From Saliphagus infecundisoli (GTDB lineage Archaea > Halobacteriota > Halobacteria > Halobacteriales > Natrialbaceae): DNA of 64,000 nucleotides. The position numbers and the translations under genes were made by a program. Location of the stretch: contig NZ_JAIWHV010000007.1 of the NCBI RefSeq assembly GCF_020177375.1, forward strand, positions 1-64,000, in the 5' to 3' direction. The notes under the pieces were generated by a model, which worked only from the letters and a program-made list of their open reading frames with translations, was not told the origin of the DNA and ran no database searches. Below, in pieces: positions 26,307 to 35,007 of this stretch (the first letter of the stretch is position 1; every line of letters starts with the position of its first letter).

Positions 26307-27263
26307 ATGGTAGAGATCGGCTACACGCTCTCGAGCGAGGAGCACGCCCCCGACGAACTGGTCGACAACGCCGTCCGTGCCGAGGAGGCCGGCTTCGACT
26401 TCGTCTCGATCTCGGATCACTTCCACCCGTGGGTGTCGGCCCAGGGCGAGTCCCCCTTCGTCTGGTCCACGCTGGGTGCCATCGCCCGCGAGACCGAGGA
26501 GGTCGGCATCGGCGTCGGCGTCACCTGCCCGACGGTCCGGATCCATCCGGTCAACGTCGCCCACGCGGTCGCCACGATCGCGGAGATGGCCGACGGCCGC
26601 TTCACCTTCGGCGTCGGCACCGGCGAGAACCTGAACGAACACGTCGTCGGCGAACGGTGGCCCGAACACGACGTCCGCCTCGAGATGCTCGAGGAATCGA
26701 TGGACGTCATGCGAAACCTCTGGACGGGCGAGGAGGTCAGCCACCACGGCGACCACTACACCGTCGAGAACGCGAAGCTCTTTACCGTCCCCGACGAGCC
26801 GATCCCGACGCTCGTCTCCGCCTTCGGTCCCCAGACCGCACGAATGGCCGCCGACTACGGCGAAGGGCTGTGGTGTTCGGGTCCCCAGGCCGAGGTCGTC
26901 GAGGCCTACGAGGACGCCGGTGGAGAGGGTCCGGCCTACACCCAACTCCACGGCTCCTATCAGGACACTGAGGAGGAAGCGATCGATACGGTGTACGATG
27001 TCTGGCCCAACGGCGCGATCACCGGCGAACTCGCCCAGGAACTCCCCTCGCCCGCACACTTCGAACAGGCAGCGGAGATGGTCGACCGCGAGGACGTCGC
27101 CGAAGGCGGAACGATCACCGAGCCGAGCCCCGACCCCTACGTCGAGAGCATCGAGACCGCGATCGACGCGGGCTACGACCACGTCTACGTCCACCAGATC
27201 GGCGACAACCAGGAGGAGTTCATCGACTTCTTCGCCGAGAACGTGATGCCCGAGTTCCGGTAA
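26307..27263 (+). CDS. F420-dependent LLM-class oxidoreductase (Fgd-like)
   Basis: A 318-residue luciferase-like TIM barrel. Its family markers (VEIGYTLSSEEHAP, FDFVSISDHFHPWVSAQGESPFVWSTLGAIA, GTGENLNEHVVGERWP) match the F420-dependent glucose-6-phosphate dehydrogenase/hydride-transferase subgroup TIGR03557-like. It probably uses coenzyme F420 to oxidise an alcohol or sugar; the substrate is not evident. It is followed after 50 bases by an aldo/keto reductase on the same strand, which may have its own promoter. An upstream in-frame start at 26115 lies opposite the ABC gene and is rejected. Confidence 0.9.
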   Translation: MVEIGYTLSSEEHAPDELVDNAVRAEEAGFDFVSISDHFHPWVSAQGESPFVWSTLGAIARETEEVGIGVGVTCPTVRIHPVNVAHAVATIAEMADGRFTFGVGTGENLNEHVVGERWPEHDVRLEMLEESMDVMRNLWTGEEVSHHGDHYTVENAKLFTVPDEPIPTLVSAFGPQTARMAADYGEGLWCSGPQAEVVEAYEDAGGEGPAYTQLHGSYQDTEEEAIDTVYDVWPNGAITGELAQELPSPAHFEQAAEMVDREDVAEGGTITEPSPDPYVESIETAIDAGYDHVYVHQIGDNQEEFIDFFAENVMPEFR

Positions 27264-27313
27264 AGGCGCCTGGGTTCGGGCGGCTTTTACCGCCGGCAGG
27301 CGAACCCGCTCGC

Positions 27314-28294
27314 ATGGAGTACACCACCCTCGGCGAGACCGGTCTGGCCGTCTCGCAGCTCTGTTATGGTACCTGGCGCTTCGGCAAGGAGACCGACGGC
27401 GTCGTCGAGACCGACCGCGAGGAGGCCCACGAGATCCTCGATGCCTGCCGCGAGCAGGGAATCAACTTCATCGACACCGCAAACGTCTACGGAGACCCCA
27501 ACGGCACCGCAGAGGAGTACATCGGCGAGTGGCTCGAAGACCACGACCGCGAGGAGTACGTGCTCGCCTCGAAAGTCTACTTTCCCTTCGACGGCTGGGG
27601 CGAGCCCGGTCCGAACGACTCGGGGCTCGGCCGAAAGCACATCCGCGCCCAGATCGAGGGCACCCTCGACCGATTGGGCACCGACTACCTCGACCTCTAC
27701 TACATCCACCGCTGGGACGACGACACCCCGATCGTCGAGACGATGCGAACCCTCACCGATCTCGTCCGCGAGGGGAGAGTCAACTACCTCGGTGCCTCGA
27801 CGATGGCTGCCTGGCAGCTCACGAAGGCGCTCTGGCAGTCGGATAGCGAAGGACTCGAGCGCTTCGACGTCACCCAGCCCCGGGTCAACGCCATCTACTA
27901 CGACGAGGTGAGCGACTATCTCGACGTCTGTGGCGATCAGGACCTCGCGGTCTGTCCGTACTCGCCCCTTGAGGGCGGCTTCCTCACGGGCAAGTACGAG
28001 CGCGCGGGCGACGACCCCAACGACGTGATCTCGCCGGACGGCTCCCGGGGCAGTCTGAGCGGGATGTCCGTCGACGAGAGCGACTGGGCCGTCCTGGAGG
28101 AAGTCGAGGCGGTCGCCGACGAACTCGACGCGACGCCCGCCCAGGTCGCCCTGCGCTGGCTGATCGACCAGCGCGAGTTCACCTGCGTCCCGATCGTCGG
28201 CGCGCGCTCGCCCGACCAGCTCGCCGAGAACGTCGGCGCGGTCGAACTCGAACTCTCTGACGACCAGTTCGATCGGATCGACGAGGCGCGCTGA
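27314..28294 (+). CDS. Aldo/keto reductase
   Basis: A 326-residue NADPH-dependent TIM-barrel oxidoreductase. The start GETGLAVSQLCYGTWRFG, catalytic Asp-Tyr pair in FIDTANVYGDPNGTAEEYIG, Lys in LASKVYFPF, and His in DYLDLYYIHRWDD are present. The C-terminal cofactor-binding loop VPIVGARSPDQLAENVGAVE is complete. A TATA-like CTTTTACC near 27284-27291 sits ~27 bases before the ATG, so the mRNA is likely leaderless and independent of the preceding gene. Substrate unknown. Confidence 0.93.
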   Translation: MEYTTLGETGLAVSQLCYGTWRFGKETDGVVETDREEAHEILDACREQGINFIDTANVYGDPNGTAEEYIGEWLEDHDREEYVLASKVYFPFDGWGEPGPNDSGLGRKHIRAQIEGTLDRLGTDYLDLYYIHRWDDDTPIVETMRTLTDLVREGRVNYLGASTMAAWQLTKALWQSDSEGLERFDVTQPRVNAIYYDEVSDYLDVCGDQDLAVCPYSPLEGGFLTGKYERAGDDPNDVISPDGSRGSLSGMSVDESDWAVLEEVEAVADELDATPAQVALRWLIDQREFTCVPIVGARSPDQLAENVGAVELELSDDQFDRIDEAR

Positions 28295-28303
28295 CGACGC
28301 GCG

Positions 28304-28528
28304 TCAGGACTCCTCGGAGTCGGAACAGGTGTCGATTCCCAGCAGGGCGTTCGCGCCACAGAAGCCGGTCGCCCAGTTGACGAGGAGACCGGCACCCGCA
28401 ACGACCGCGAGGACGCCGGCCGTCCGCCTCCCTGCCAGGATGGCCACGAGGGCGGCGACGACCAGCGAGGTGCCGAGGACGCCTCTGACGGTTCGATCCA
28501 GTCCGCCGACGTTCTTCGCGGGTCTCAT
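28304..28528 (-). CDS. DUF2892 / YgaP-type small membrane protein
   Basis: A 74-residue protein with N-terminal NVGGLDRTVRGVLG followed by two helices (VVAALVAILAG, AGVLAVVAGAGLLVNWATGF) and the Cys-bearing CGANALLGIDTC. This is the DUF2892 pattern, found fused to rhodanese domains in YgaP and common as a stand-alone haloarchaeal protein. It converges on the aldo/keto reductase with a 9-base gap. Confidence 0.88.
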   Translation of the reverse strand: MRPAKNVGGLDRTVRGVLGTSLVVAALVAILAGRRTAGVLAVVAGAGLLVNWATGFCGANALLGIDTCSDSEES

Positions 28529-28657
28529 GCCTAGCGGAAGGGGCTGGCGGAAAATAAGCGTGGTCCCGACTTATACGGTCGGAGACAACGATTTCCCGTT
28601 CAGTCGTAACAACGCATTACGACTGACGTTCACTGACTCGTCTCGTCTCCGAACGTA

Positions 28658-30085
28658 TCAGAGCACGAGCGCGTCGATCAGGACGGCGACGAGGACCGCC
28701 CCGAGGAACGCGTTCGAGGCATGGAACGACCGGAACGCGGCGGCCTCGCTTTGCTCGAAATGGAGCGAGACGGCGGCCAGGAGGAAGATCGCCCCGAAGA
28801 CGACGACGGTCGCGGCGTAGAGGGTCCCCAGATCGGTGATCCAGGCGAGCGCGATCGTTCCCAGCAGGGTCGCGCCGATGTAGTAGAGGATGTGTTTTCG
28901 GGTGACGGTCTCCCCGCGGACGACCGGCATCATCGGGAAGCCGCCGCGGGCGTAGTCCTCCTTGTAGGCGAGCGCGAGGTTGTAGAAGTGCGCGGGCGTC
29001 CAGAGGAAGATCACGCCCGCGAGCGCGAGCCCCGGGGCGCCGATCGAGTTCGTGACCGCGGCCCAGCCGATCAGCGCCGGCAGGGCGCCCGCAGCACCCC
29101 CCAAGACCGTGTTCTGAACGGTATGGGGCTTGAGTAGGAGGGTGTAGACGACGCTGTAAAAGAGGATCGCGGCCAGGCCCAGCGCGGCCGCGAGCGCGTT
29201 CACGGTGAGGAAGGCGGTCATCGAGGCCGCCGCCAGAGCCAGCCCGAACAGGAGCGCGTTCCGAACGGGGATCAGTTCGGTCGCCAGCGGCCGGTCTGCG
29301 GTGCGGGACATCCGCCGGTCGACGTCGCGCTCGAGGACGTGGTTGAAGGTGCCGGAGGCGCCGATCGCGAGCACGCCGCCGCCGAGGGTCGCGACGATCG
29401 TCCGGGCCTCGAGAGCGGGTCCAGCGGCCAGGGCCATCCCGGCGGCGGCGACCAGACAGAGCAGCCACATCAGGCGGGGTTTGGTCATCTTGAAGTACGC
29501 CCAGGCGGTCCGACGGGCGCGTCCGACGGCCGAACGGTCGACGCTGCCGGCGTCCGCGGCGGTGCCGGTCGGCTCGTCGGGGCCGGCGATGGGCTCTGCG
29601 GGCCGGTCGATCCGATCGTCGGTGCCAGTCGCCCGCTCTAGGTCCCAGGCGAGCGCGCCGACGACGCCCGCGAAGATGACGACGCCGAGCGCGAGGTGGA
29701 GTCCCGGCGCGACTGCGTCCGGGCCGAGGGTCGCGGTGACGGCGCCGACGCCGACCTGGAGGGCGTAGAGCCCGGTCGCCGAAAGCAGGGCGGCCCGGAC
29801 GCGGCCGGAGGCTCGCCCCAGCAGGGCGGCGGCGGTCGAGGCGGCGACCAGGAGGCCGACGACGACGGCGGCGAGCCGGTGGCCCCAGGCGACGGCGAGT
29901 TCTGTCTGGCCCGGCGCCGTCGGCGGGGAGCAGGCCGGCCAGGTCGAACACGCCGCGGCGGCGTCGGTCAGCGAGGTCGTGGCGCCGACGATCAAGAGGA
30001 GGTAGACCCCCACCGCGGTCGCTGTGAGCAGCCGCGAGAACCGTTCGTGTGTTCCGATCGGACGGGGGAAGTCGGTCGGTGCCAC
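28658..30085 (-). CDS. ctaB: Haem O synthase with N-terminal CtaA-like membrane domain
   Basis: A 475-residue integral membrane protein. Residues ~1-150 form four helices resembling half of a CtaA/COX15 haem A synthase (GTHERFSRLLTATAVGVYLLLIVGA, a Cys pair in CSTWPAC, VAWGHRLAAVVVGLLVA, GLHLALGVVIF), with likely haem-binding His. After a hydrophilic linker (~160-200), the UbiA prenyltransferase part holds FKMTKPRLMWLLCLVA, the first Asp motif NHVLERDVDRRMSRT and the second region YSVVYTLLLKPHTVQNTVLGG..ALPALIGW. It farnesylates haem B to haem O for the terminal oxidase. A TATA at ~30109-30117 (rc GCTAAATAC) makes the ATG at 30085 leaderless. Confidence 0.93.
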   Translation of the reverse strand: MAPTDFPRPIGTHERFSRLLTATAVGVYLLLIVGATTSLTDAAAACSTWPACSPPTAPGQTELAVAWGHRLAAVVVGLLVAASTAAALLGRASGRVRAALLSATGLYALQVGVGAVTATLGPDAVAPGLHLALGVVIFAGVVGALAWDLERATGTDDRIDRPAEPIAGPDEPTGTAADAGSVDRSAVGRARRTAWAYFKMTKPRLMWLLCLVAAAGMALAAGPALEARTIVATLGGGVLAIGASGTFNHVLERDVDRRMSRTADRPLATELIPVRNALLFGLALAAASMTAFLTVNALAAALGLAAILFYSVVYTLLLKPHTVQNTVLGGAAGALPALIGWAAVTNSIGAPGLALAGVIFLWTPAHFYNLALAYKEDYARGGFPMMPVVRGETVTRKHILYYIGATLLGTIALAWITDLGTLYAATVVVFGAIFLLAAVSLHFEQSEAAAFRSFHASNAFLGAVLVAVLIDALVL

Positions 30086-30192
30086 CGTTGGCTAGAGGTT
30101 CGGCTCCGCGTATTTAGCGTCGGCGGTTTTTCCCACGGCCCTCTGCTCGTTGGGGCCCCCAGCCTTATCGACCCGCGCTCCGGAGGTCGGGT

Positions 30193-31194
30193 ATGCAGTT
30201 CGACTGGATGGTCCAGTGTTACGCCGGCGACGGCGTCCACCGCGACGCGCCGCTGCTCGAACGACTCGACCGCGAGACCGTCATGTCGGGCGTCGATACC
30301 GCCGTCGACGTCGGCCTCGAGGGGCTGTGGGCGCCCGACCACTTCATGCTCGGTCCCCGCGCCGAGGAGTACGAGGTCTGGACGCTCCTCTCGGCGCTGG
30401 CCGAACGAACCGACGACGTCGATATCGGCCCCCTGGTGGGGTCGATCACCTACCGGAACCCCGCCCTGCTCGCGAAGATGGCCACCACGGCCGATATCCT
30501 CTCGGAGGGCCGTCTCAGGCTGGGCCTGGGCGCGGGCTGGCACGAGGCCGAACACGCCGCCTACGGGTTCGACTTCCCGGACGTGGGCACCAGAGTCGAC
30601 ATGCTGGAGGAGGGAGTCGAGGTCGTCCGGACGATGTTCACCGAGCCCAAGCCGACCTTTCATGGCTCTCACTTCGAGATCGAGAACGCGCTCAACGAGC
30701 CCAAACCCGTTTCCGACCCTCACCCGCCGATCGTGATCGGCGGCGCGGGGCCTCGAATGCTCCGGCTCATCGCCCGCGAGGCCGACGAGTGGAACGTCGA
30801 GATCAGCGCCCGGGCACGTGGCAAACCCATCGAGTTCAAGGTAGAGAAGTTCGAGGAGTACGCCGAGGAGGCCGGGCGCGACCCCGCAGAGATCGACCGG
30901 TCGTGGCTCGCCCACGTCCTCGTGTGCGAAGACCAGGAAGAAGTCGATGAGTACGTCGATCGGATCTTCCCGCTGCCCTGGGGCGAGGAGTCCGACATGG
31001 ACGAACAACTGGAGGACATAGAAGACGCCCGCGAGAAGGGGAGCATGCTGATCGGGACGCCCGCCGAAGTCGCCGAGGGGATCGAGGAGATTCGGGAACT
31101 CGGCTTCGGCAAACTCCAGCTCATGTTCCTCGACTTTCCCGACACTCGAGGCATGGAGCTGTTCGCCGACGAGGTCGCGCCCGAATTCCGGTGA
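30193..31194 (+). CDS. LLM-class F420-dependent oxidoreductase
   Basis: A 333-residue luciferase-like barrel protein (TIGR03560-type). It starts MQFDWMVQCYAGDGVHRD, then LEGLWAPDHFM, the IGPLVGSITYRNPALLAKMATTADILSEGRLRLGLGAGW block and PIVIGGAGPRMLRLIAREADEWN, all typical of F420-binding members. It is a different subfamily from the protein at 26307. The substrate is unknown. A TATA-like CCTTATCG at ~30162-30169 places the start at the ATG (leaderless). It converges with the sugar-acid gene group on the other strand. Confidence 0.9.
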   Translation: MQFDWMVQCYAGDGVHRDAPLLERLDRETVMSGVDTAVDVGLEGLWAPDHFMLGPRAEEYEVWTLLSALAERTDDVDIGPLVGSITYRNPALLAKMATTADILSEGRLRLGLGAGWHEAEHAAYGFDFPDVGTRVDMLEEGVEVVRTMFTEPKPTFHGSHFEIENALNEPKPVSDPHPPIVIGGAGPRMLRLIAREADEWNVEISARARGKPIEFKVEKFEEYAEEAGRDPAEIDRSWLAHVLVCEDQEEVDEYVDRIFPLPWGEESDMDEQLEDIEDAREKGSMLIGTPAEVAEGIEEIRELGFGKLQLMFLDFPDTRGMELFADEVAPEFR

Positions 31195-31225
31195 TCGCGA
31201 GCGCGGTTCGGGGACCGGACTCGAG

Positions 31226-32332
31226 CTACCAGGAGGTGACGGTTACGTCCCGGAGCGGGCGCGCCAGCGGAATCTCGACCTGTCCGTCCGTGTAGTGAGA
31301 GAGGTAGAAGGCAATGATGATCTCCAGAGAGCGCGTCGCCTCCTCGCCGGTCGAGCCGTTTTCGGCCTCGCCCTCCAGGACGTCGACGATGTGGGCGGCC
31401 GCGTTCGCGAACGCGCGCTGATAGTCGTCGTCCCACGTCCAGGCGCCCTCGATTCCCGGGAGGGGCCGTTCGACGTGGTCGCCGTCCTCGAGACTCCAGT
31501 AGCGCCACTCGCCGTCGTCGTTGTTCATGTAGAGCTTTCCCTCCGTGCCGACGACGTTGAACGTCATCGAGGAGATTTCCCGGGGAAGCGTGCAGTCGAC
31601 GGTGACGAACGTACCGTCGTCCATCACAACGAACCCGCCCCCGCCCGAATCGTCAACCTGTTCGCCTGCCTCGAGACTCTCGACGGCTTCGTTCTCGCCA
31701 GTGATGTACCCCGAAACCCGCTCCGCGCGCGCGTCGAGCAGGTAAACCAGCGTGTCCAGCAGGTGTGTCGAGTTCCGCAGCAGTTCCATCCGGAACTGAG
31801 TGCTTACCGACCGGATCTCCCCTAGTAAGTTCTCCTCGTGGATCAACTGTCGGAGCTGCTGAAGCTTGTCCGTAAACCGGAACGAGTGGTTCACCAGCAG
31901 TTCCGTCTCCGTGTCCGCACAGACGTCGACCATCTCCTCGGCGTCGCTCACCTGCGAGGCGATGGGCTTCTCACACCAGATCAGCGACGGGTCCGCCGTC
32001 GAGCGGGCGGCGTCGACGACGTGGTCGTGATGGAGGTAGGAGGGCGTACAGACCGAGATGATATCGAGGTCCTCGGCGGCGAGCATCGCGTCGTGGCCGA
32101 CGTAGCGCCGGTCGTCGGGGATCTCCCAGGCCTCGCCGAAGCGTGTGAGTTTTCCCTCGTCGACGTCCGCGACCGCGACGAGCTCGATTTCCTCGGTGGC
32201 GTCGAACCCGCCGGCGTGGCTCGCCTCGATCTTTGTCTGGCCGATCTCCTCGGCGTCGTGCATCCCGAGGATGCCCATCCCTGCGATGCCGCCCGTGCCG
32301 ATGATGCCTGCCGTGTAGCTCATCTCCGACAC
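31226..32332 (-). CDS. Gfo/Idh/MocA family NAD(P)-dependent sugar dehydrogenase
   Basis: A 368-residue oxidoreductase. The Rossmann fold begins AGIIGTGGIAGMGILGMHDA, and the family motif E-K-P-I-A lies in IWCEKPIASQVSDAEEM. The C-terminal beta-sheet domain contains SFRFTDKLQQLRQLIHE and the His of NSTHLLDTLVYLLDA. It starts directly against the stop of the enolase-superfamily gene, so they are co-transcribed. A role in oxidising a sugar or sugar-acid intermediate is likely, substrate unknown. A Gly-rich D-D-S-G-G-G-G segment is conserved-like rather than low quality. Confidence 0.9.
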   Translation of the reverse strand: MSEMSYTAGIIGTGGIAGMGILGMHDAEEIGQTKIEASHAGGFDATEEIELVAVADVDEGKLTRFGEAWEIPDDRRYVGHDAMLAAEDLDIISVCTPSYLHHDHVVDAARSTADPSLIWCEKPIASQVSDAEEMVDVCADTETELLVNHSFRFTDKLQQLRQLIHEENLLGEIRSVSTQFRMELLRNSTHLLDTLVYLLDARAERVSGYITGENEAVESLEAGEQVDDSGGGGFVVMDDGTFVTVDCTLPREISSMTFNVVGTEGKLYMNNDDGEWRYWSLEDGDHVERPLPGIEGAWTWDDDYQRAFANAAAHIVDVLEGEAENGSTGEEATRSLEIIIAFYLSHYTDGQVEIPLARPLRDVTVTSW

Positions 32333-33508
32333 CTACTCGTAGGCGTGGACCGAGCCGGTGGCGTTGTCCTCGATGTACTCCCAGTCGTAGGAGACGCCCA
32401 GTCCGGGACCGTCGGGGACCGAGATCTTCCCCTCGTCGTCGATCGTGTCGATCATGTCCGAGTAGTCGCCCTCGTAGACCGGCGGCTGGGTGTTGGGCGC
32501 CTCGGGGTGGACCAGCGCGAGTTCGTAGTAATTCGTATTTCGCGTGGCGGCGATGCAGTGGCGCTGGGCGGGGCCGGGCGCGTGGAACTCGACGTCGAGG
32601 CCGAACGCCTCGGCCATGTGGACGATCTTCATCGCGCCGGTGATGCCGGCGTCGTACTCGGGGTCCGCGCGGACGAAGTCGGTCGCGCCGTTGGCGACGA
32701 AGTCGGCGTGGGGTTCGAGCCCGCGGACGTGTTCGGTCTGGAGGATCGGCGTCTCGATGTGTTCGCCCAGGCGTTTGTGGCCGTGCTGGGAGATCCCGCC
32801 ATCCCGATAGGGGTCCTCGTACCAGAAGAAGTCCTGTTCGTCCAGCGCCTTCCCGACTTTGAGGGCGTCGCCGAACGTCTCGTACTCGCAGGCGGGATCG
32901 AACATCAGGTCCATCTCGTCGCCGACCGCCTCGCCGACGGCGTGGACCGACTCGATCTCGCGGCCGAGGTCGCGGCTGGCGTCGCCGCCACCCCAGCCGT
33001 GGATCTTGAAGCCGGTGTACCCCATCTCGAGACACTCCTCGCCGAACTCCGCGAACGCCTCGGGGGAGTCGAGCCCGCCGTTCTCGTCGCCGTGGTACGT
33101 CGAGGCGTAGGCCGGAATCTCCGTCCGGTAGGTGCCGAGGAGTTCGTGGATGGGGGCGTCGTAGTACTTGCCCGCGAGGTCCCAGAGGGCGATGTCGATG
33201 GGGCCGATGCCCATGCGGTCGTACTTGCGGAGGGCGCGTTTGATCTCCGACCAATGTTTCTCGCGGTCGAAGGGGTTCTTCCCGATGAGGTAGTCGGCGA
33301 ACATGTTGACCTGGGCGGCGCCGGGGGAGTTCCCGCCGACGTACTCGCCGGTGACGCCCTCGTCGGTCTCGATCTGGATGGCGAACAGTTTCCGCCAGGT
33401 AGTCTCGCCGGGCTCGTAGACGAGGTTGAAGCCGTGCTGGTCGGTCGCGAGGTCCTCTAAGGGGTACTCGAACTCGCGGCTCTCGATGCGCGTGATCGTC
33501 GGTGCCAT
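32333..33508 (-). CDS. Enolase-superfamily (mandelate racemase group) sugar-acid dehydratase
   Basis: A 391-residue member of the MR/MLE family. The N-terminal capping domain (LFAIQIETDEGVTGEYVGG, GIGPIDIALWDLAGKYYDAP) precedes the barrel. Apparent catalytic features: a K-x-H motif in GFKIHGWGG rather than the common K-x-K, metal ligands Asp in MFDPACEY, Glu in WYEDPYRD and Glu in ILQTEHVRG, an Asp in DPEYDAGIT and the His of VEFHAPGP, forming a possible His-Asp dyad. A sugar-acid dehydratase is the best reading. Its own TATA (rc CTTTATGATAC near 33533) makes the ATG at 33508 leaderless. It heads a pair with the Gfo/Idh gene. Confidence 0.88.
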   Translation of the reverse strand: MAPTITRIESREFEYPLEDLATDQHGFNLVYEPGETTWRKLFAIQIETDEGVTGEYVGGNSPGAAQVNMFADYLIGKNPFDREKHWSEIKRALRKYDRMGIGPIDIALWDLAGKYYDAPIHELLGTYRTEIPAYASTYHGDENGGLDSPEAFAEFGEECLEMGYTGFKIHGWGGGDASRDLGREIESVHAVGEAVGDEMDLMFDPACEYETFGDALKVGKALDEQDFFWYEDPYRDGGISQHGHKRLGEHIETPILQTEHVRGLEPHADFVANGATDFVRADPEYDAGITGAMKIVHMAEAFGLDVEFHAPGPAQRHCIAATRNTNYYELALVHPEAPNTQPPVYEGDYSDMIDTIDDEGKISVPDGPGLGVSYDWEYIEDNATGSVHAYE

Positions 33509-33607
33509 ACGCGACGACCGGCGGGGAGTATCATAAAGCCAGCCCTCCCGGAGGCGGCTGCCGTCGTTCGAGGCGTCCGGCCGATATCGGTGCCGACCGG
33601 TCGAACG

Positions 33608-34696
33608 CTACAGCGACGGCCCGGCCCGCTCGATCGCAAACGAGGTCACGCCGTGTCGTTCCGCCCGGCAAGGCTCGCCCGCCGCAGTCTCTCGGACCCG
33701 CCGGGCGAGTCCCGCGGCGTCGGTCTCCCTCGCGTCGACGTCGATGTCCGCGCCGACCGCCTCGAGGGTGGCCCGCGTCGCCGACACCTTCAGGACGGGC
33801 GCGAGCGGGTGACCCGTCGGGATCCCGTCGCCGGTGACGTGGACGACGATATGGGCACCGGCGGCGACGACTCCGGTCGCGGCCTCTTCGAATCGGGAGG
33901 CCGAATCGACGAGCGCCAGCCCGGAATCGGGGGCGGGACGGTCGCCGTAGGCGACGACCTCCTCGATCCTTCCTTCGCCCCACAGCCGACCGACCTCGGC
34001 CGGAGCGTACTCCCCGGCTTCGCGGGCCACACGGGGCGCTCGGGCGGGTTCTCCCCGGTCCGATAGGAGCTCCTCGATCGCCTCTCGGTCTCCGACGAAC
34101 CGCTCCCGGGCCGCGTCGGGATGGGCCCGGACGCGCTCGGTTCCGGCGACGACGACCCGCCCGCCGGCGGACCGGACGCGGTCGACGAACTCGCCGACCA
34201 GCGGTTCGGCCCGCCCGACGGTGGGCTCGGCGAGGTCGGTGCTGACGACGCCGACCGTGAGATCGCCGAGGTCCGGCCCGCCGTTCTCGACGGCGTGGTC
34301 GGCCCGAAGCTCCTCGGCGGCCGCGACTCCCTCCTCGAGGCAGGCGTCGGTGCCGCCGACGCTCTGGATCGAGAGCTCCCGGACGGGGACGCCCCGGTCG
34401 GCGATCCGGCCGGCGAGGGCGTCGCTCTGGACGTGCTCACAGCCCAGCCCGACGACGACGCAGCCGGCGACGTTCGGGTGGTCGCCCATCGCGACCAGGG
34501 TCCGTGCGGTCCGGTCGTTGTCCCGGCCGATCTGGGCACAGCCGTGGTCGTGGGGTGTCGCGACCGCGCCGGGGACCCGGTCTGCGATCTCCTCTGTCAC
34601 CTCGTGCGAGCAGATGACCGACGGAAGGATCAGGACCCTGTCCCTGATACCCGGCTCCCGGCGGTTCTCGGCGGTTCGGGCGTCCGCCGTGCTCAT
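33608..34696 (-). CDS. UxaA-family large subunit, N-terminal Cys motifs kept, C-terminal half degenerate
   Basis: A 362-residue protein aligned with the large domain of altronate dehydratase (UxaA). It keeps the N-terminal Cys motifs: I-C-S-H-E-V (family N-C-S), D-H-G-C (family H-G-T-G-C) and GLGCEHVQ. In contrast it lacks the central ECGGSD..SG and SETPE blocks (here VVSTDL and VAGTER) and the FTTGRGS block (here HVTGDGI). Its start overlaps the small-subunit stop (ATGA). Together with the 404-residue paralogue upstream it looks like half of a heteromeric dehydratase. Complementation is inference; loss of function of this copy is the alternative. Confidence 0.75.
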   Translation of the reverse strand: MSTADARTAENRREPGIRDRVLILPSVICSHEVTEEIADRVPGAVATPHDHGCAQIGRDNDRTARTLVAMGDHPNVAGCVVVGLGCEHVQSDALAGRIADRGVPVRELSIQSVGGTDACLEEGVAAAEELRADHAVENGGPDLGDLTVGVVSTDLAEPTVGRAEPLVGEFVDRVRSAGGRVVVAGTERVRAHPDAARERFVGDREAIEELLSDRGEPARAPRVAREAGEYAPAEVGRLWGEGRIEEVVAYGDRPAPDSGLALVDSASRFEEAATGVVAAGAHIVVHVTGDGIPTGHPLAPVLKVSATRATLEAVGADIDVDARETDAAGLARRVRETAAGEPCRAERHGVTSFAIERAGPSL

Positions 34697-35007
34697 GACC
34701 GCCCCCCTCCGGCCGCCGCGTCCGCGTTCGCTCCGTCGGCTCTCCCCCGCGCGCTGTCGCAGTTGTGGGTATGGACCCACTCGCCGGCCCGGATCGGCTC
34801 GGTCGCGACGCCGATCGCCTCGCCGTACTTCCGGACCGCCTCGTCCCGCTCGTGATCTCGAAGGGCGACCTTGTGCCCAAAGGGGATCTCTTCGGCAAGT
34901 TCGACGTCCCCCTCCACCGCGAGGGAGTGGCCGACCTCGCCGCCTTCCAGCATCGTCGCGACGGTATCGGTCCCGTCGAGGACGATCGCCTTACGGTCGT
35001 CGCTCAC
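34693..35007 (-). CDS. UxaA-family small subunit (SAF domain)
   Basis: A 104-residue SAF-type domain equal to the N-terminal ~85 residues of bacterial UxaA: KAIVLDGTDTVATMLEGGEV, then EEIPFGHKVALRDHERDEAVRKYGEAIGVATEPIRAGEWVHTHN. The closing G-x-W-V-H-T-H-N is the family signature. A GTG start at 35007 overlaps the stop of the upstream large subunit (GTGA), and its stop overlaps the next start (ATGA), so the three proteins are translationally coupled and probably form one enzyme. The Ala/Gly-rich tail is unusual but short. Confidence 0.85.
   Translation of the reverse strand: MSDDRKAIVLDGTDTVATMLEGGEVGHSLAVEGDVELAEEIPFGHKVALRDHERDEAVRKYGEAIGVATEPIRAGEWVHTHNCDSARGRADGANADAAAGGGRS

Noticed and set aside
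31838-33460. 540-residue plus-strand frame antisense to the enolase-superfamily gene
   Set aside because: Mirror of a clearly recognised enzyme; composition is that of an antisense shadow.
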